From Actinomycetota bacterium (lineage in GTDB: Bacteria; Actinomycetota; Actinomycetes; Actinomycetales; Actinomycetaceae), in the NCBI GenBank assembly GCA_009930425.1, contig RZYE01000002.1, positions 1 through 59,924 of the forward strand: 59,924 nucleotides of DNA. Direction: 5' to 3'. The position numbers and the translations under genes were made by a program. Of the stretch, positions 16,401 to 25,320 are shown one piece after another (the stretch's first letter is position 1; every line of letters begins with the position of its first letter). The notes beneath the pieces are model-generated. The model was not told where the DNA came from and made no database searches. It saw only the letters and a program-made list of their open reading frames with translations.

Positions 16401-17846
16401 ATGGACGGACTGCTCACGGCCCTGGACTGGATCAACACCCAGATGTACTCGTGGCTGCTGATCTACCTGCTCGCCGGCGCCGGCATCTGGTTCACGGTGC
16501 GGACACGCGCGATGCAGGTCCGTTTGATCGGGAAGATGGTGAGGACGATCGCCGGATCCCGGCACGCGGAGGGTGGCGGCATCTCGCCGTTCCAGGCCTT
16601 CGCGATCGGGCTGGCCTCACGGGTCGGGACCGGCAACATCGCCGGCGTGGCCATCGCGATCACGCTGGGTGGCCCGGGTGCGGTGTTCTGGATGTGGGTG
16701 ATCGCGGCGATCGGCATGGCGACCGCCTTCATCGAGGCGACCCTCGCCCAGGTGTTCAAGGTGCGCTGGCATGACGGCACCTTCCGCGGCGGCCCGGCCT
16801 TCTACATCTGGAAGGGCCTGAGGTCGTGGCGGTGGGGGGCAACGTTCGCGGTCGCGCTCCTCTTCACCTTCGGCATCGCCTTCGAGATGGTGCAGTCCAA
16901 CACGATCGCCGAGACGCTGCGCAGTGCACACGGCGTCCCCACCTGGGTCACCGCCGTCGTCCTGGCCGTCCTCAGCGGCGCCGTCATCCTCGGCGGCATC
17001 AAGTCGGTGGCGCGCGTGGCGGAGTGGGTCGCCCCCCTCATGGCGCTCGTCTACATCCTGCTCTCGCTCGTCATCCTGGTGATGAACCTCGACCAGCTCG
17101 GCTTCGTGTTCTACGAGATCGTGGAATCCGCGTTCGGGCTCAACGAGGCCTTCGCCGGCACGGCGGGTGGCATCGTCGCCGCCATGCTGAACGGCGTCAA
17201 GCGCGGCCTGTACTCCAACGAGGCCGGCATGGGCTCGGCCCCCAACGCGGCATCCACCGCCACCACGATCCACCCCGCCCGCCAGGGCCTCATCCAGTCG
17301 GCCGGCGTGTTCGTGGACACGATGCTGGTCTGCTCCGCCACGGCCTTCATGATCCTGCTGTCGGACGAGAGCGTGTACACCCCCGGCATGGACCTCGAGG
17401 GTGCGACCCTCACCCAGTCCGCCGTCGCGCACCACCTCGGTGACTGGATGACGCTCCCGATGACGATCCTCATCTTCACCTTCGCGTTCTCCACCATCAT
17501 CGGGAACTACGCCTACGCCGAGGTCAACCTCGACTACCTCACGGGGGAGGCGCACGAGCGCGACCTGGCGCTCCGGATCACCGTGATCGCCGCCGTCGTG
17601 GTCGGAGCGTTCCTGAAGATCGACATCGTGTGGAGTCTCGCCGACGTCTCCATGGGCGTCATGACACTCATCAACCTCGTGGCCATCGTGCTGCTCGGGA
17701 AGTGGGCCTTCGCCGTGCTGGCGGACTACGAGGCCGGCAAGGGGGAGACCTCCTTCATCGCCGCGGACTCCGCGCACCTGCCGGGTGACCTGGACACCGA
17801 CATCTGGACCCACGAGAACCCCACCCTCACGCTGAACAAGGCGTGA
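16401..17846 (+). CDS. AGCS family sodium:alanine/glycine symporter
   Basis: This 481 aa polytopic membrane protein imports alanine or glycine with Na+ or H+. Family signatures are GIWFTVRTRAMQVR, GISPFQAFAIGLASRVGTGNIAGVA, and the most diagnostic NEAGMGSAPNAASTA. About ten to eleven membrane helices are visible. The ATG at 16401 follows GGAAGGGAG; the track's upstream start at 16320 is not used. It is followed after 39 bases by the FAH-family gene, which has its own promoter-like element. Substrate within the family cannot be set from sequence. Confidence 0.94.
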   Translation: MDGLLTALDWINTQMYSWLLIYLLAGAGIWFTVRTRAMQVRLIGKMVRTIAGSRHAEGGGISPFQAFAIGLASRVGTGNIAGVAIAITLGGPGAVFWMWVIAAIGMATAFIEATLAQVFKVRWHDGTFRGGPAFYIWKGLRSWRWGATFAVALLFTFGIAFEMVQSNTIAETLRSAHGVPTWVTAVVLAVLSGAVILGGIKSVARVAEWVAPLMALVYILLSLVILVMNLDQLGFVFYEIVESAFGLNEAFAGTAGGIVAAMLNGVKRGLYSNEAGMGSAPNAASTATTIHPARQGLIQSAGVFVDTMLVCSATAFMILLSDESVYTPGMDLEGATLTQSAVAHHLGDWMTLPMTILIFTFAFSTIIGNYAYAEVNLDYLTGEAHERDLALRITVIAAVVVGAFLKIDIVWSLADVSMGVMTLINLVAIVLLGKWAFAVLADYEAGKGETSFIAADSAHLPGDLDTDIWTHENPTLTLNKA

Positions 17847-17885
17847 GGCGACGGCCAGCCGGCGGGTGAGGATAGCCTTGGGCCC

Positions 17886-18650
17886 ATGCAGGTCGCGCGC
17901 TTCGTCCACCATGAACTGCCCGCCTACGGGATCGTCGACGGCGAGGAGATCGTCGTCCTGAGGTCGGACCCACTGTTCGACTCCTGGGACACGACGGGGG
18001 AGCGGGTGGCGCTCGACGACGTCCGGCTGCTGTCCCCGGTCATCCCACGTTCCAAGGTGGTGGGCATCGGGCGGAACTACGCCGCCCACGCCGCCGAGAT
18101 GGGCAACGACCTGCCGGTGGAGCCGCTGGTCTTCCTGAAGCCCAACACGTCCGTCATCGGCCCCGACGACCCCATCGTGCTGCCCCCGTACTCGCGGGAG
18201 GTCCACCACGAGGTGGAACTTGCGGTGGTGATCTCGCGGATGTGCAAGTTCGTGCCCGCCGACCGGGCCGCGGACGTGATCTTCGGCTACACGGTGGGGA
18301 ACGACGCCTCCGCGCGCGACGTCCAGCGCACGGACTCCCAGTGGACCCGCGCGAAGGGCTTCGACACGTCCTGCCCGATCGGTCCCTGGATCGAGACCGA
18401 CCTCGACGTCACCGACCTGGCGGTCCGTGCCTGGGTGGACGGCGAGTTGCGGCAGGACGGCCGCACCTCGGACCTCATCTTCCCGGTCGCCGAGCTCATC
18501 GAGTACGTCTCGGGCATCTTCACCCTCCTGCCGGGTGACGTCATCCTGACCGGCACCCCCGCCGGCGTCGGTCCCATCGACGTCGGACAGCGTGTCGAGG
18601 TCGAGGTGGAGGGGATCGGGCGGTTCGGCAACCCCGTCGTTCGCCGCTGA
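17886..18650 (+). CDS. Fumarylacetoacetate hydrolase family protein
   Basis: This 254 aa soluble enzyme of the FAH superfamily acts on C-C bonds of 2-oxo/2-hydroxy acids, by hydrolysis, decarboxylation or isomerisation. Core signatures are VVGIGRNYAAHAAEMG, FLKPNTSVIGPDDPI, the metal site around HHEVELAVVI, FGYTVGNDASARDVQ and LTGTPAGVGPI. The short N-terminal domain is typical of FAHD1-like members, which include oxaloacetate decarboxylases. In many actinobacteria it lies directly before gltX; here a convergent lyase gene sits between. TAGCCT ends 7 bases before the ATG, suggesting leaderless expression. Confidence 0.92.
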   Translation: MQVARFVHHELPAYGIVDGEEIVVLRSDPLFDSWDTTGERVALDDVRLLSPVIPRSKVVGIGRNYAAHAAEMGNDLPVEPLVFLKPNTSVIGPDDPIVLPPYSREVHHEVELAVVISRMCKFVPADRAADVIFGYTVGNDASARDVQRTDSQWTRAKGFDTSCPIGPWIETDLDVTDLAVRAWVDGELRQDGRTSDLIFPVAELIEYVSGIFTLLPGDVILTGTPAGVGPIDVGQRVEVEVEGIGRFGNPVVRR

Positions 18651-18651
18651 C

Positions 18652-18687
18652 CAGCTGGCGGCGGCTGATCAGCTGGCCGCGGCTGAT
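18652..18687. repeat. Two tandem 18-bp repeats between convergent genes
   Basis: CAGCTGGCGGCGGCTGAT is followed directly by CAGCTGGCCGCGGCTGAT, differing at one base. The block fills the gap between the FAH-family gene and the MalY-like gene and includes the first base of the latter's stop. The junction contains the palindrome GCTGATCAGC and could fold as a two-way terminator. Confidence 0.7.
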
Positions 18688-19823
18688 CAGAGGGAGGCGG
18701 CCATGCGTTCGATCGCCCGCTCGAGGGTCTCCCGCGACGCGGCGAAGTTGAAGCGGGTGAACCGTGGGACACCGCAGGCCGCCCCGTCGGTGGTGACCAC
18801 CCCGTGCTCCGCGAAGTGGCGGGCGGGGTTCTGCGGCCCCAGCGCCGTCGTGTCCAGCCAGGCCAGGTAGGTGCCCTCGGGCTCGCGGTAGCCGATCTCG
18901 GGCACCTCGCGCTCGAGCAGCTTGCCGAGGAGCGTGGCGTTGCCGCGCAGGTGCTCCACGACCTCCGCCAGCCAGCCGCCGTCGTCCGTGTACGCACGTG
19001 CCGTGGCGAGGAGGCCCGGCGTGGAGGCCTGGTGGCTGGTGATCGGGGCGAACGGGGCGAAGGTGGCAGCGTCGGCCTCGGGGAGGATCATCTGGGCGCA
19101 CTTCAGGCCGGGGATGTTCCAGCCCTTCGACGCCGCGACCGCGGTGACGGCGTGCGCGGCCGCGGTGGGGGAGATGCTGGCGTACGGGACGTGGCGGCGG
19201 GACCGGTCGAGGACGAGCGGCGCGTGGATCTCATCGCTGAACACGCGGCCGCCGTGCCGGTCGACCACCCTGGACAGGGCCTCCAGCTCGCCGCGGTCGT
19301 ACACGCGCCCCACGGGGTTGTGGGGATTGCACAGGATGAGGAGCCGGCCGCCGGCCAGGAACGCCTCGTCGATGGCGTCGAGGTCCATGGCGTACCGCCC
19401 GCGGCCGTCCGTGGTCCCCGGCACCCGGAGCACGGGGTGGCCGTACACCTCCGGAAGGGACAGGAACGGCATGTAGTTCGGGATCGGGAGGATGACGGGG
19501 GCACCGGCGGGCAGGAGGTGGCGCAGCGTGAGGAGCAGTCCGGTCAGGACGTCCGCCGTGACGTGGACCAGGTCGGGTGCGACCTCCCAGGCGAAGGTGC
19601 GGGCGTACCAGGAGGCGCAGGAGGCCCGCACGGCCGCCACCTGGCCGTCGGTGGGGTAGCCGCACGCGCCGGCGTCGACGGCGCCGCGCAGCACCTCTGC
19701 GATCGCGGGCGCGATGCCGAAGTCCATCTCCGCGACCCCGGCGCCGATCGCCCCCGGCCGGGACCACTTCTCGGAACTGCCGTGGAGGCGTTCGGGGGTG
19801 AAGGACTCGAAGTCGAGGCTCAC
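18687..19823 (-). CDS. MalY/PatB-type PLP-dependent aminotransferase or C-S lyase
   Basis: This 378 aa fold-type I PLP enzyme is related to MalY/PatB cystathionine beta-lyases. Features are [16 protein letters not shown] near the start, [34 protein letters not shown] and the PLP-lysine region [18 protein letters not shown]. It probably cleaves cystathionine or cysteine C-S bonds, or acts as an aminotransferase. The start is the GTG at 19823, supported by AGGGAGAG; an upstream ATG at 19868 would overlap the divergent gltX promoter. It separates the FAH-family gene from gltX, which are adjacent in many relatives. Confidence 0.88.
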   Translation of the reverse strand: MSLDFESFTPERLHGSSEKWSRPGAIGAGVAEMDFGIAPAIAEVLRGAVDAGACGYPTDGQVAAVRASCASWYARTFAWEVAPDLVHVTADVLTGLLLTLRHLLPAGAPVILPIPNYMPFLSLPEVYGHPVLRVPGTTDGRGRYAMDLDAIDEAFLAGGRLLILCNPHNPVGRVYDRGELEALSRVVDRHGGRVFSDEIHAPLVLDRSRRHVPYASISPTAAAHAVTAVAASKGWNIPGLKCAQMILPEADAATFAPFAPITSHQASTPGLLATARAYTDDGGWLAEVVEHLRGNATLLGKLLEREVPEIGYREPEGTYLAWLDTTALGPQNPARHFAEHGVVTTDGAACGVPRFTRFNFAASRETLERAIERMAASL

Positions 19824-19869
19824 GGGCTCTCCCTGGGGTGCGGCGTGGACCCCATACGATGGGGTCATC

Positions 19870-21360
19870 ATGACTGAGTCGAATGTAGCCCCTCGCCCCC
19901 GGGTGCGCTTCTGCCCCTCGCCCACCGGCAGCCCCCACGTGGGCCTCGTCCGCACCGCGTTGTTCAACTGGGCCTTCGCCCGGCACACGGGCGGGACGTT
20001 CGTGTTCCGGATCGAGGACACCGACCCGGAGCGGGACTCGGAGCAGTCCTACCGGCAACTCGTCGAGACGATGCGCTGGCTCGGCCTCGATTGGGACGAG
20101 GGGGTCGAGGTGGGTGGCCCGTACGCCCCCTACCGTCAGTCCGAGCGCATGGACAGCTACCGCGAGGCGGCCGCACGCCTCTTGGAGGCCGGGTACGCCT
20201 ATGAGTCGTTCTCGACCCCCGAGGAGGTCGAGGCGCGCCACCTGGCGGCCGGCCGTGACCCCCACGCCGGCTACGACGGCTTCGACCGCGACCTCACCGA
20301 GGCACAGCGGGCGGCCTTCCGGGCCGAGGGCCGCCAGCCCGTGCTGCGGATCCGGATGCCGGACGAGGACGTGACCTTCACCGACCTGATCCGTGGTGAG
20401 ATCACCTTCGCCGCCGGCTCGATCCCCGACTTCGTGATCGTGCGCGGCAACGGGTTCCCCCTCTACACCCTCGTCAACCCGGTGGACGACGCCGCCATGC
20501 GGATCACCCACGTGCTGCGCGGGGAGGACCTGCTGTCCTCCACCCCGCGCCAGATCGTGCTGTACCGGGCACTCATGGACCTCGGGTACGCCGAGGCCAT
20601 GCCCGAGTTCGGACACCTGCCGTACGTGATGGGCGAGGGCAACCGCAAGCTGTCCAAGCGCGACCCCGAGTCCAACGTCCTGGCGCACCGCCGCAACGGG
20701 TTCATCCCCGAGGGCCTGCTCAACTACCTCGCCCTGCTCGGTTGGTCCATCTCGCCGGAAACCGACCTGTTCACCATGGACGAGATGGCCGCGGCCTTCG
20801 ACCTCGCGCACGTCAACCCCAACCCGGCGCGCTTCGACCTCGCGAAGGCGCGGGCGATCAACGCGGCGCACGTCCGGCTGCTCCCCGCCGGGGAGTTCGC
20901 CGCCCGGATCGTCCCCCACCTCCACGAGGCGGGCCTCGTGAGCGCCCCTGCACGGGAGGCGCTCACCGAGCGGGAGCGCGCCGTCGTCGACGCCGCAGCG
21001 CCCCTGGTCCAGGAGCGCACCACGCTGCTCGGCGAGGTCCCCGCCCAGCTCGACTACCTGTTCCGGGAGGTGACGACCGAGGACGACGCCGTGGCGACCC
21101 TCCGTCCCGACGCCTCCGCGATCCTCGACGCGTCGCTCGAGGCGCTCGCGGCGGTCGGCAGCTTCGACGCCGTCACGCTCCAGGACGTCCTGCGGGCCGC
21201 GCTGGTCGAGGGCCTCGGCGTGAAGCCACGATTCGCCTACGGTCCCCTTCGCGTGGCGCTGACGGGCCGGAGGGTCTCCCCTCCGCTGTTCGAGTCGATG
21301 GAGATCCTGGGCAGGGAGGAGACCCTGGCCCGCCTGACGGCACTGCGACGGACGCTGTAG
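19870..21360 (+). CDS. gltX: Glutamyl-tRNA synthetase
   Basis: GluRS (496 aa) charges tRNA-Glu. The class I motifs are [21 protein letters not shown] (a HIGH variant, SPHVGL) and KLSKRDPE (KMSKS). [11 protein letters not shown] and [16 protein letters not shown] are typical, and the C-terminal helical anticodon-binding domain is complete. With glnS in the same window the cell need not mischarge tRNA-Gln, so this enzyme may be discriminating; that is inference. TACGAT lies nine bases before the ATG at 19870. The ORF track extends it into the MalY-like gene, which is rejected. Confidence 0.97.
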   Translation: MTESNVAPRPRVRFCPSPTGSPHVGLVRTALFNWAFARHTGGTFVFRIEDTDPERDSEQSYRQLVETMRWLGLDWDEGVEVGGPYAPYRQSERMDSYREAAARLLEAGYAYESFSTPEEVEARHLAAGRDPHAGYDGFDRDLTEAQRAAFRAEGRQPVLRIRMPDEDVTFTDLIRGEITFAAGSIPDFVIVRGNGFPLYTLVNPVDDAAMRITHVLRGEDLLSSTPRQIVLYRALMDLGYAEAMPEFGHLPYVMGEGNRKLSKRDPESNVLAHRRNGFIPEGLLNYLALLGWSISPETDLFTMDEMAAAFDLAHVNPNPARFDLAKARAINAAHVRLLPAGEFAARIVPHLHEAGLVSAPAREALTERERAVVDAAAPLVQERTTLLGEVPAQLDYLFREVTTEDDAVATLRPDASAILDASLEALAAVGSFDAVTLQDVLRAALVEGLGVKPRFAYGPLRVALTGRRVSPPLFESMEILGREETLARLTALRRTL

Positions 21361-21363
21361 CGG

Positions 21364-21948
21364 TCAGGAGTCCGAGCCCCCCAGGTCCAGCTCCAGGAGC
21401 GCGACGACGGAGTCGAACTCCTCGTCCGTGACCGCGTGGTCGTAGCAGGCGTGCGTGACTGCCACGGTCGCACCGGCATCCCCGAGGACCCGCATCGCCA
21501 CCTGCATGGCGAGCACCTCCGTGCCGGTGTCGACGTCCACGCGCTGCGCCCTCATGTCGAGTGCCCCCTCACCGGAGGGTAGCGCGACGTCCGGGCGGTC
21601 GACCGGGTTCGCGAAGTCCTCCCCGAGCGCGGCAAGGGCCAGTTCGGTGTCGCCGGCGTCATCCCGTGGCCCCGTGGCGGGCAGCACCACGAGCTGGACC
21701 ACGCATCGGGTGTCCTGGTACTGCACGCGGGTCCCGTCCGAGAGCTCCTCGTTGCGGACCCACCCGGCATCCTCGAGCCGGTCGGCCCGGAACGCGACGG
21801 CCGTGGTCGGGGCCGGCCGGGGGGTGCGGGTCGCGGGCAAGGTCGAACTCGTCGAGTCCCGCGGCGGGCCCTGGGTCGAGGGCGTGCACGCTCCGAGGAC
21901 AGCCGCGGCGAGGAGTGCTGCCGCGACGGTGGGCCGGGGTGAGCGCAT
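21364..21948 (-). CDS. Putative lipoprotein of unknown function
   Basis: The protein (194 aa) begins with a lipoprotein signal: MRSPRPTVAAALLAAAVLGAC, with lipobox LGAC and the lipidated Cys at ~21. A Thr/Pro-rich linker follows, then a compact domain containing two further cysteines (TRCVVQLVV and VTHACYDHAV) that may form a disulfide. I do not recognise the domain; it should sit on the outer face of the membrane. The start at 21948 is supported by the signal peptide and by TACCCT six bases upstream. It is convergent with gltX at a 3-bp gap. The track ORF to 22101 is too long. Confidence 0.8.
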   Translation of the reverse strand: MRSPRPTVAAALLAAAVLGACTPSTQGPPRDSTSSTLPATRTPRPAPTTAVAFRADRLEDAGWVRNEELSDGTRVQYQDTRCVVQLVVLPATGPRDDAGDTELALAALGEDFANPVDRPDVALPSGEGALDMRAQRVDVDTGTEVLAMQVAMRVLGDAGATVAVTHACYDHAVTDEEFDSVVALLELDLGGSDS

Positions 21949-22005
21949 CCTCCGAGGGTATCCCGCGGCGGGTGGCGGAGCGTGAGTGCCGTCACTCGTG
22001 GTGAT

Positions 22006-22035
22006 TTGGGTGGGTCCGGCCCCGCGCGGTAGAGT
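22006..22035 (+). promoter_or_regulatory. Promoter of tRNA-Gln
   Basis: TTGGGT, an 18-base spacer and TAGAGT lie ~40 bases before the mature tRNA-Gln 5' end, leaving a short leader for RNase P. Confidence 0.6.
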
Positions 22036-22074
22036 TGTGGGTCGGTGCAACGGCCCCCTCGGCCGGTGAACCAG

Positions 22075-22149
22075 TGGGGTATGGTGTAATTGGCAACACA
22101 ACGGATTCTGGTTCCGTCATTCTAGGTTCGAGTCCTGGTACCCCAGCCA
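22075..22149 (+). tRNA. tRNA-Gln (anticodon CTG), CCA encoded
   Basis: The cloverleaf has acceptor TGGGGTA/TACCCCA, an anticodon loop in CGGATTCTGGTTCCG (CTG), T-arm AGGTTCGAGTCCT and discriminator G at 22146; CCA is encoded at 22147-22149. It reads CAG and would be the substrate of the GlnRS at 10.4 kb. Confidence 0.95.
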
Positions 22150-22161
22150 GATCATCGAGAT

Positions 22162-22191
22162 TTGGGACAAACGCCGGTGGCGCGGTAACGT
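22162..22191 (+). promoter_or_regulatory. Promoter of tRNA-Glu
   Basis: TTGGGA, an 18-base spacer and TAACGT lie just before tRNA-Glu, the same layout as the tRNA-Gln promoter, so the two tRNAs seem to be transcribed separately. Confidence 0.55.
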
Positions 22192-22209
22192 GACTGCCGG
22201 TCCATACGA

Positions 22210-22282
22210 GGCCCCGTCGTCTAGCGGCCTAGGACACCGCCCTCTCAAGGCGGCGGCGCCGGTTCGAATCCGGTCGGGGCTA
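22210..22282 (+). tRNA. tRNA-Glu (anticodon CTC)
   Basis: The anticodon arm CCGCC-CTCTCAA-GGCGG gives CTC. The T-arm is CCGGTTCGAATCCGG, and the acceptor pairs GGCCCCG with CGGGGCT, with G-U at the first pair. CCA is not encoded. It is followed by a strong terminator hairpin. Confidence 0.95.
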
Positions 22283-22289
22283 CGAGTGA

Positions 22290-22320
22290 GAAGGTCCCCC
22301 GCACAGCGCGGGGGACCTTC
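22290..22320 (+). terminator. Strong hairpin terminator after tRNA-Glu
   Basis: GAAGGTCCCCCGC and GCGGGGGACCTTC form a perfect 13-bp stem with loop ACAGC, followed by TCTCGTCGT. It can also serve the convergent iclR gene. Confidence 0.8.
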
Positions 22321-22352
22321 TCTCGTCGTGTGGGGGACAGGCCCTGATCGCC

Positions 22353-23114
22353 TCAGGCGCTCGGCTCCTCCTGCTGGGCCTGCCGCGCCGCCTGGGCCTC
22401 CTCGCTGCGCCGCAGGACCTCGGTGAGGCGGTTGGCGGCCGAGACCACGGCGGCGGCATGCAGCCTGCCCGGCTGGCGGCCCATCCGCTCGATGGGACCG
22501 GAGACGGACACCGCGGCGATCACCCGGCCGGACGGGCCCCGCACCGGGGCCGAGACGGAGGCGACCCCGGGTTCGCGTTCCGCGACCGACTGGGCCCAGC
22601 CCCGCCGTCGGACGGCCGAGAGCACGGTGGCGGTGAAGGAGGCCCCGTGGAGGCCGCGGTGGAGCCGGTCGGGCTCCTCCCAGGCGAGGAGCACCTGGGC
22701 GGCGGAGCCGGCGAGCATCGAGAGCGTGGCGCCCACGGGGATCGAGTCGCGCAACCCGATGTGCCGCTCCGCGGCGGCCACGCAGATGCGGTGGTCACCC
22801 TGGCGGCGGTAGAGCTGGGCGGACTCGCCGGTGTGGTCCCGCAGCACGTTGAGCACGGGGGTGGCGGCGGCGAGCAGCCGGTCCTCGCCGGCAGCGGAGG
22901 CGAGTTCGGCCAGCCGCGGTCCGAGGATGAACCGTCCCTGCATGTCACGCGCCACGAACCGGTGGTGCTCGAGGGCCACGGCGAGGCGGTGCGCGGTCGG
23001 ACGGGCGAGGTGCGTCGCGTTGACGAGTTGGGCAAGGGTCGCCGGTCCGGCCTCGAGTGCGCTCAGGACGGTCGCGGCTTTGTCCAGAACGCCGACTCCA
23101 CTAGAGTTGTCCAT
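22353..23114 (-). CDS. IclR-family regulator, NdgR/LtbR-like, divergent from leuCD
   Basis: This 253 aa regulator has an N-terminal winged helix (GVLDKAATVLSALEAGPATLAQLVNAT, ~8-70) and a C-terminal IclR effector domain (ILGPRLAELA, then AVSVSGPIERM). In actinobacteria an IclR protein beside leuCD (NdgR in Streptomyces, LtbR in Corynebacterium) controls leucine synthesis genes; the same is expected here from position and similarity. A hexamer pair TTGCAT-N17-CAGTAT ends 6 bases before its ATG, so the mRNA is probably leaderless. A 19-bp inverted repeat fills the spacer, suggesting autoregulation. Confidence 0.92.
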   Translation of the reverse strand: MDNSSGVGVLDKAATVLSALEAGPATLAQLVNATHLARPTAHRLAVALEHHRFVARDMQGRFILGPRLAELASAAGEDRLLAAATPVLNVLRDHTGESAQLYRRQGDHRICVAAAERHIGLRDSIPVGATLSMLAGSAAQVLLAWEEPDRLHRGLHGASFTATVLSAVRRRGWAQSVAEREPGVASVSAPVRGPSGRVIAAVSVSGPIERMGRQPGRLHAAAVVSAANRLTEVLRRSEEAQAARQAQQEEPSA

Positions 23115-23120
23115 GGCTCG

Positions 23121-23149
23121 ATACTGACATCTCAGCAGATGAGATGCAA
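23121..23149 (-). promoter_or_regulatory. Promoter and operator of the IclR gene (leuCD control region)
   Basis: On the minus strand -35 TTGCAT (23144-23149) and -10 CAGTAT (23121-23126) are 17 bases apart. The spacer region holds CATCTCA-GCAGA-TGAGATG (23128-23146), an inverted repeat with 7-bp arms. A related half site (TGTGAGAT, from 23156) lies just before leuC. Confidence 0.6.
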
Positions 23150-23178
23150 CCACCATGTGAGATTTCCGGGAGAATGTA

Positions 23179-24588
23179 ATGAGCGGCACACTCGCCGAGA
23201 AGGTGTGGCAGCGCCACGTCGTGCACCAGGGGGAGAACGGCGAGCCCGACCTGCTCTACATCGACCTCCACCTCATCCACGAGGTCACGAGCCCGCAGGC
23301 CTTCGAGGGGCTTCGCCTGGCCGGCCGGCCGGTCCGCCGTCCCGATCTCACGATCGCCACCGAGGACCACAACACCCCGACCCTGAACATCGACCTGCCC
23401 ATCGCGGAGCCGACGAGCCGCAAGCAGATCGAGACGTTGCGCGCGAACTGCGAGGAGTTCGGCATCCGCCTCCACTCGCTCGGCGACGCGGACCAGGGCA
23501 TCGTCCACGCCGTGGGCCCCCAACTCGGCCTCACCCAGCCAGGCCTGACCGTGGTGTGCGGCGACTCCCACACCTCCACCCACGGCGCCTTCGGCGCCCT
23601 GGCATTCGGGATCGGTACCTCGGAGGTGGAGCACGTGCTCGCCACCCAGACGCTCCCGCTGAAGCCGTTCAGGACGATGGCGATCACCATCAACGGGGAC
23701 CTGCCGCTCGGCTCCTCGGCCAAGGACATCATCCTCGCGATCATCGCGCGGATCGGTACGGGCGGTGGCCAGGGGTACGTGCTGGAGTACCGGGGCGAGG
23801 CGATCGAGAAGCTCTCGATGGAGGGCCGCATGACGATCTGCAACATGTCGATCGAGGCCGGCGCCCGCGCCGGCATGATCGCCCCCGACGAGACCACCTT
23901 CACCTACCTCAAGGGTCGCCCCCACGCTCCCGAGGGAGCCGACTGGGACGCCGCGCTGGAGTACTGGCGCACCCTGCGGACCGACGACGACGCCGTCTTC
24001 GATGCGGAGGTGGTGCTCGAGGCCGCGGACATCGAGCCCTTCGTCACCTGGGGAACCAACCCCGGCCAGGGGCTCCCGCTCTCCGCTGCCGTGCCGGATC
24101 CCGTGGAGATCGCGGACGAGTCCGAGCGCCGTGCCGCGGAGCGTGCGTTGGAGTACATGGCCCTCGTCCCGGGCACTCCGCTGCGGGACATCAAGGTGGA
24201 CACGGTCTTCATCGGCTCGTGCACCAACGGCCGGATCGAGGACCTCCGGGCGGTTGCCGAGGTGGTCAAGGGCCGCAGGAAGCACGAGGACGTCCGGGTG
24301 ATCGTGGTGCCCGCCTCCGCCCGTATCCGGCTGCAGGCCGAGGCGGAGGGGCTGGACAGGATCTTCCTCGACTTCGGCGCCGAGTGGCGCAACGCCGGCT
24401 GCTCCATGTGCCTCGGGATGAACCCGGACCAGCTTGCCCCGGGGGAGCGCGCCGCATCGACCTCGAACCGCAACTTCGAGGGACGCCAGGGCAAGGGCGG
24501 TCGCACCCACCTCGTGTCGCCCACCACGGCCGCAGCGACGGCGATCCGCGGCACGTTGTCCTCTCCCGCCGATCTCGTGAACGCCTGA
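23179..24588 (+). CDS. leuC: 3-isopropylmalate dehydratase, large subunit
   Basis: LeuC (469 aa) holds the [4Fe-4S] cluster that isomerises 2-isopropylmalate to 3-isopropylmalate in leucine synthesis; with LeuD it may also act on citramalate. Cluster cysteines are in [12 protein letters not shown] and [43 protein letters not shown] is the aconitase-family signature. GGGAGAATG lies a few bases before the ATG. It forms an operon with leuD (10-bp gap) and is divergent from its likely IclR regulator. Confidence 0.98.
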   Translation: MSGTLAEKVWQRHVVHQGENGEPDLLYIDLHLIHEVTSPQAFEGLRLAGRPVRRPDLTIATEDHNTPTLNIDLPIAEPTSRKQIETLRANCEEFGIRLHSLGDADQGIVHAVGPQLGLTQPGLTVVCGDSHTSTHGAFGALAFGIGTSEVEHVLATQTLPLKPFRTMAITINGDLPLGSSAKDIILAIIARIGTGGGQGYVLEYRGEAIEKLSMEGRMTICNMSIEAGARAGMIAPDETTFTYLKGRPHAPEGADWDAALEYWRTLRTDDDAVFDAEVVLEAADIEPFVTWGTNPGQGLPLSAAVPDPVEIADESERRAAERALEYMALVPGTPLRDIKVDTVFIGSCTNGRIEDLRAVAEVVKGRRKHEDVRVIVVPASARIRLQAEAEGLDRIFLDFGAEWRNAGCSMCLGMNPDQLAPGERAASTSNRNFEGRQGKGGRTHLVSPTTAAATAIRGTLSSPADLVNA

Positions 24589-24598
24589 GGAGGCCACC

Positions 24599-25234
24599 AT
24601 GGAGAAGTTCACCTCCCACACCGGGGTCGGCGTGCCGCTCCGCCGCTCGAACGTCGACACCGACCAGATCATCCCCGCCGTGTACCTCAAGCGGATCACC
24701 CGCACCGGCTTCGAGGACGCGCTCTTCTCCGCGTGGCGGTCGGACCCGGACTTCGTGCTCAACAACCCGGCCTACGCGGGCGGATCGGTGCTCGTCGCCG
24801 GCTCGGACTTCGGGACGGGATCCTCCCGGGAGCACGCGGTCTGGGCCCTGAAGGACTACGGCTTCCGGGTGGTGCTCAGCCCCAAGTTCGCGGACATCTT
24901 CCGGGGCAACGCCGGCAAGCAGGGCCTCCTCACGGGCGTCATCAGCCGCGAGGACGCCGAGGCGCTCTGGAAGGCACTCGAGGCGGACCCGGGCGCCGAC
25001 GTGACGGTCGACCTCGTCAGCCGCACCGCGACCTGCGGCTCCCTGCTGGTCACCTTCGACATCGACGACTACACGAGGTGGCGCCTGCTGGAGGGGCTCG
25101 ACGACATCGCGCTCAGCCTCACGCGTGCGGACGAGATCGCCGACTTCGAGGAGCGGCGCGAGCCGTGGCGGCCACGCACGCTCCCGGCCCGGCACCTGCC
25201 GAAGGTCGAGGTGGTCTCCGCACGTCCCGTCTGA
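24599..25234 (+). CDS. leuD: 3-isopropylmalate dehydratase, small subunit
   Basis: LeuD (211 aa) is the swivel subunit that completes the active site with LeuC. It has [18 protein letters not shown] at the N-terminus and the key [17 protein letters not shown] segment. GAGGAGG precedes the ATG by a few bases. It is followed after 86 bases by murA, which has a promoter-like -10 of its own (TATTCT at 25260-25265). Confidence 0.98.
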   Translation: MEKFTSHTGVGVPLRRSNVDTDQIIPAVYLKRITRTGFEDALFSAWRSDPDFVLNNPAYAGGSVLVAGSDFGTGSSREHAVWALKDYGFRVVLSPKFADIFRGNAGKQGLLTGVISREDAEALWKALEADPGADVTVDLVSRTATCGSLLVTFDIDDYTRWRLLEGLDDIALSLTRADEIADFEERREPWRPRTLPARHLPKVEVVSARPV

Positions 25235-25320
25235 GGGTCCACGGACCCCCGCGGGTGCGTATTCTGGGTGTCCTGACGCTTCCGTCCGCGCCCGCCGGCG
25301 GAGCAGGGAAGGGTGATCCC

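Noticed and set aside
17866-17881. GGTGAGGATAGCCTTG before the FAH-family gene as a second iron box
   Set aside because: It is not palindromic over a useful length and is better explained by the TAGCCT -10 hexamer that ends 7 bases before the ATG.
16617-18209. 530-codon minus-strand ORF opposite the AGCS symporter
   Set aside because: Low-complexity shadow translation; the plus strand holds the symporter with its signature motifs.
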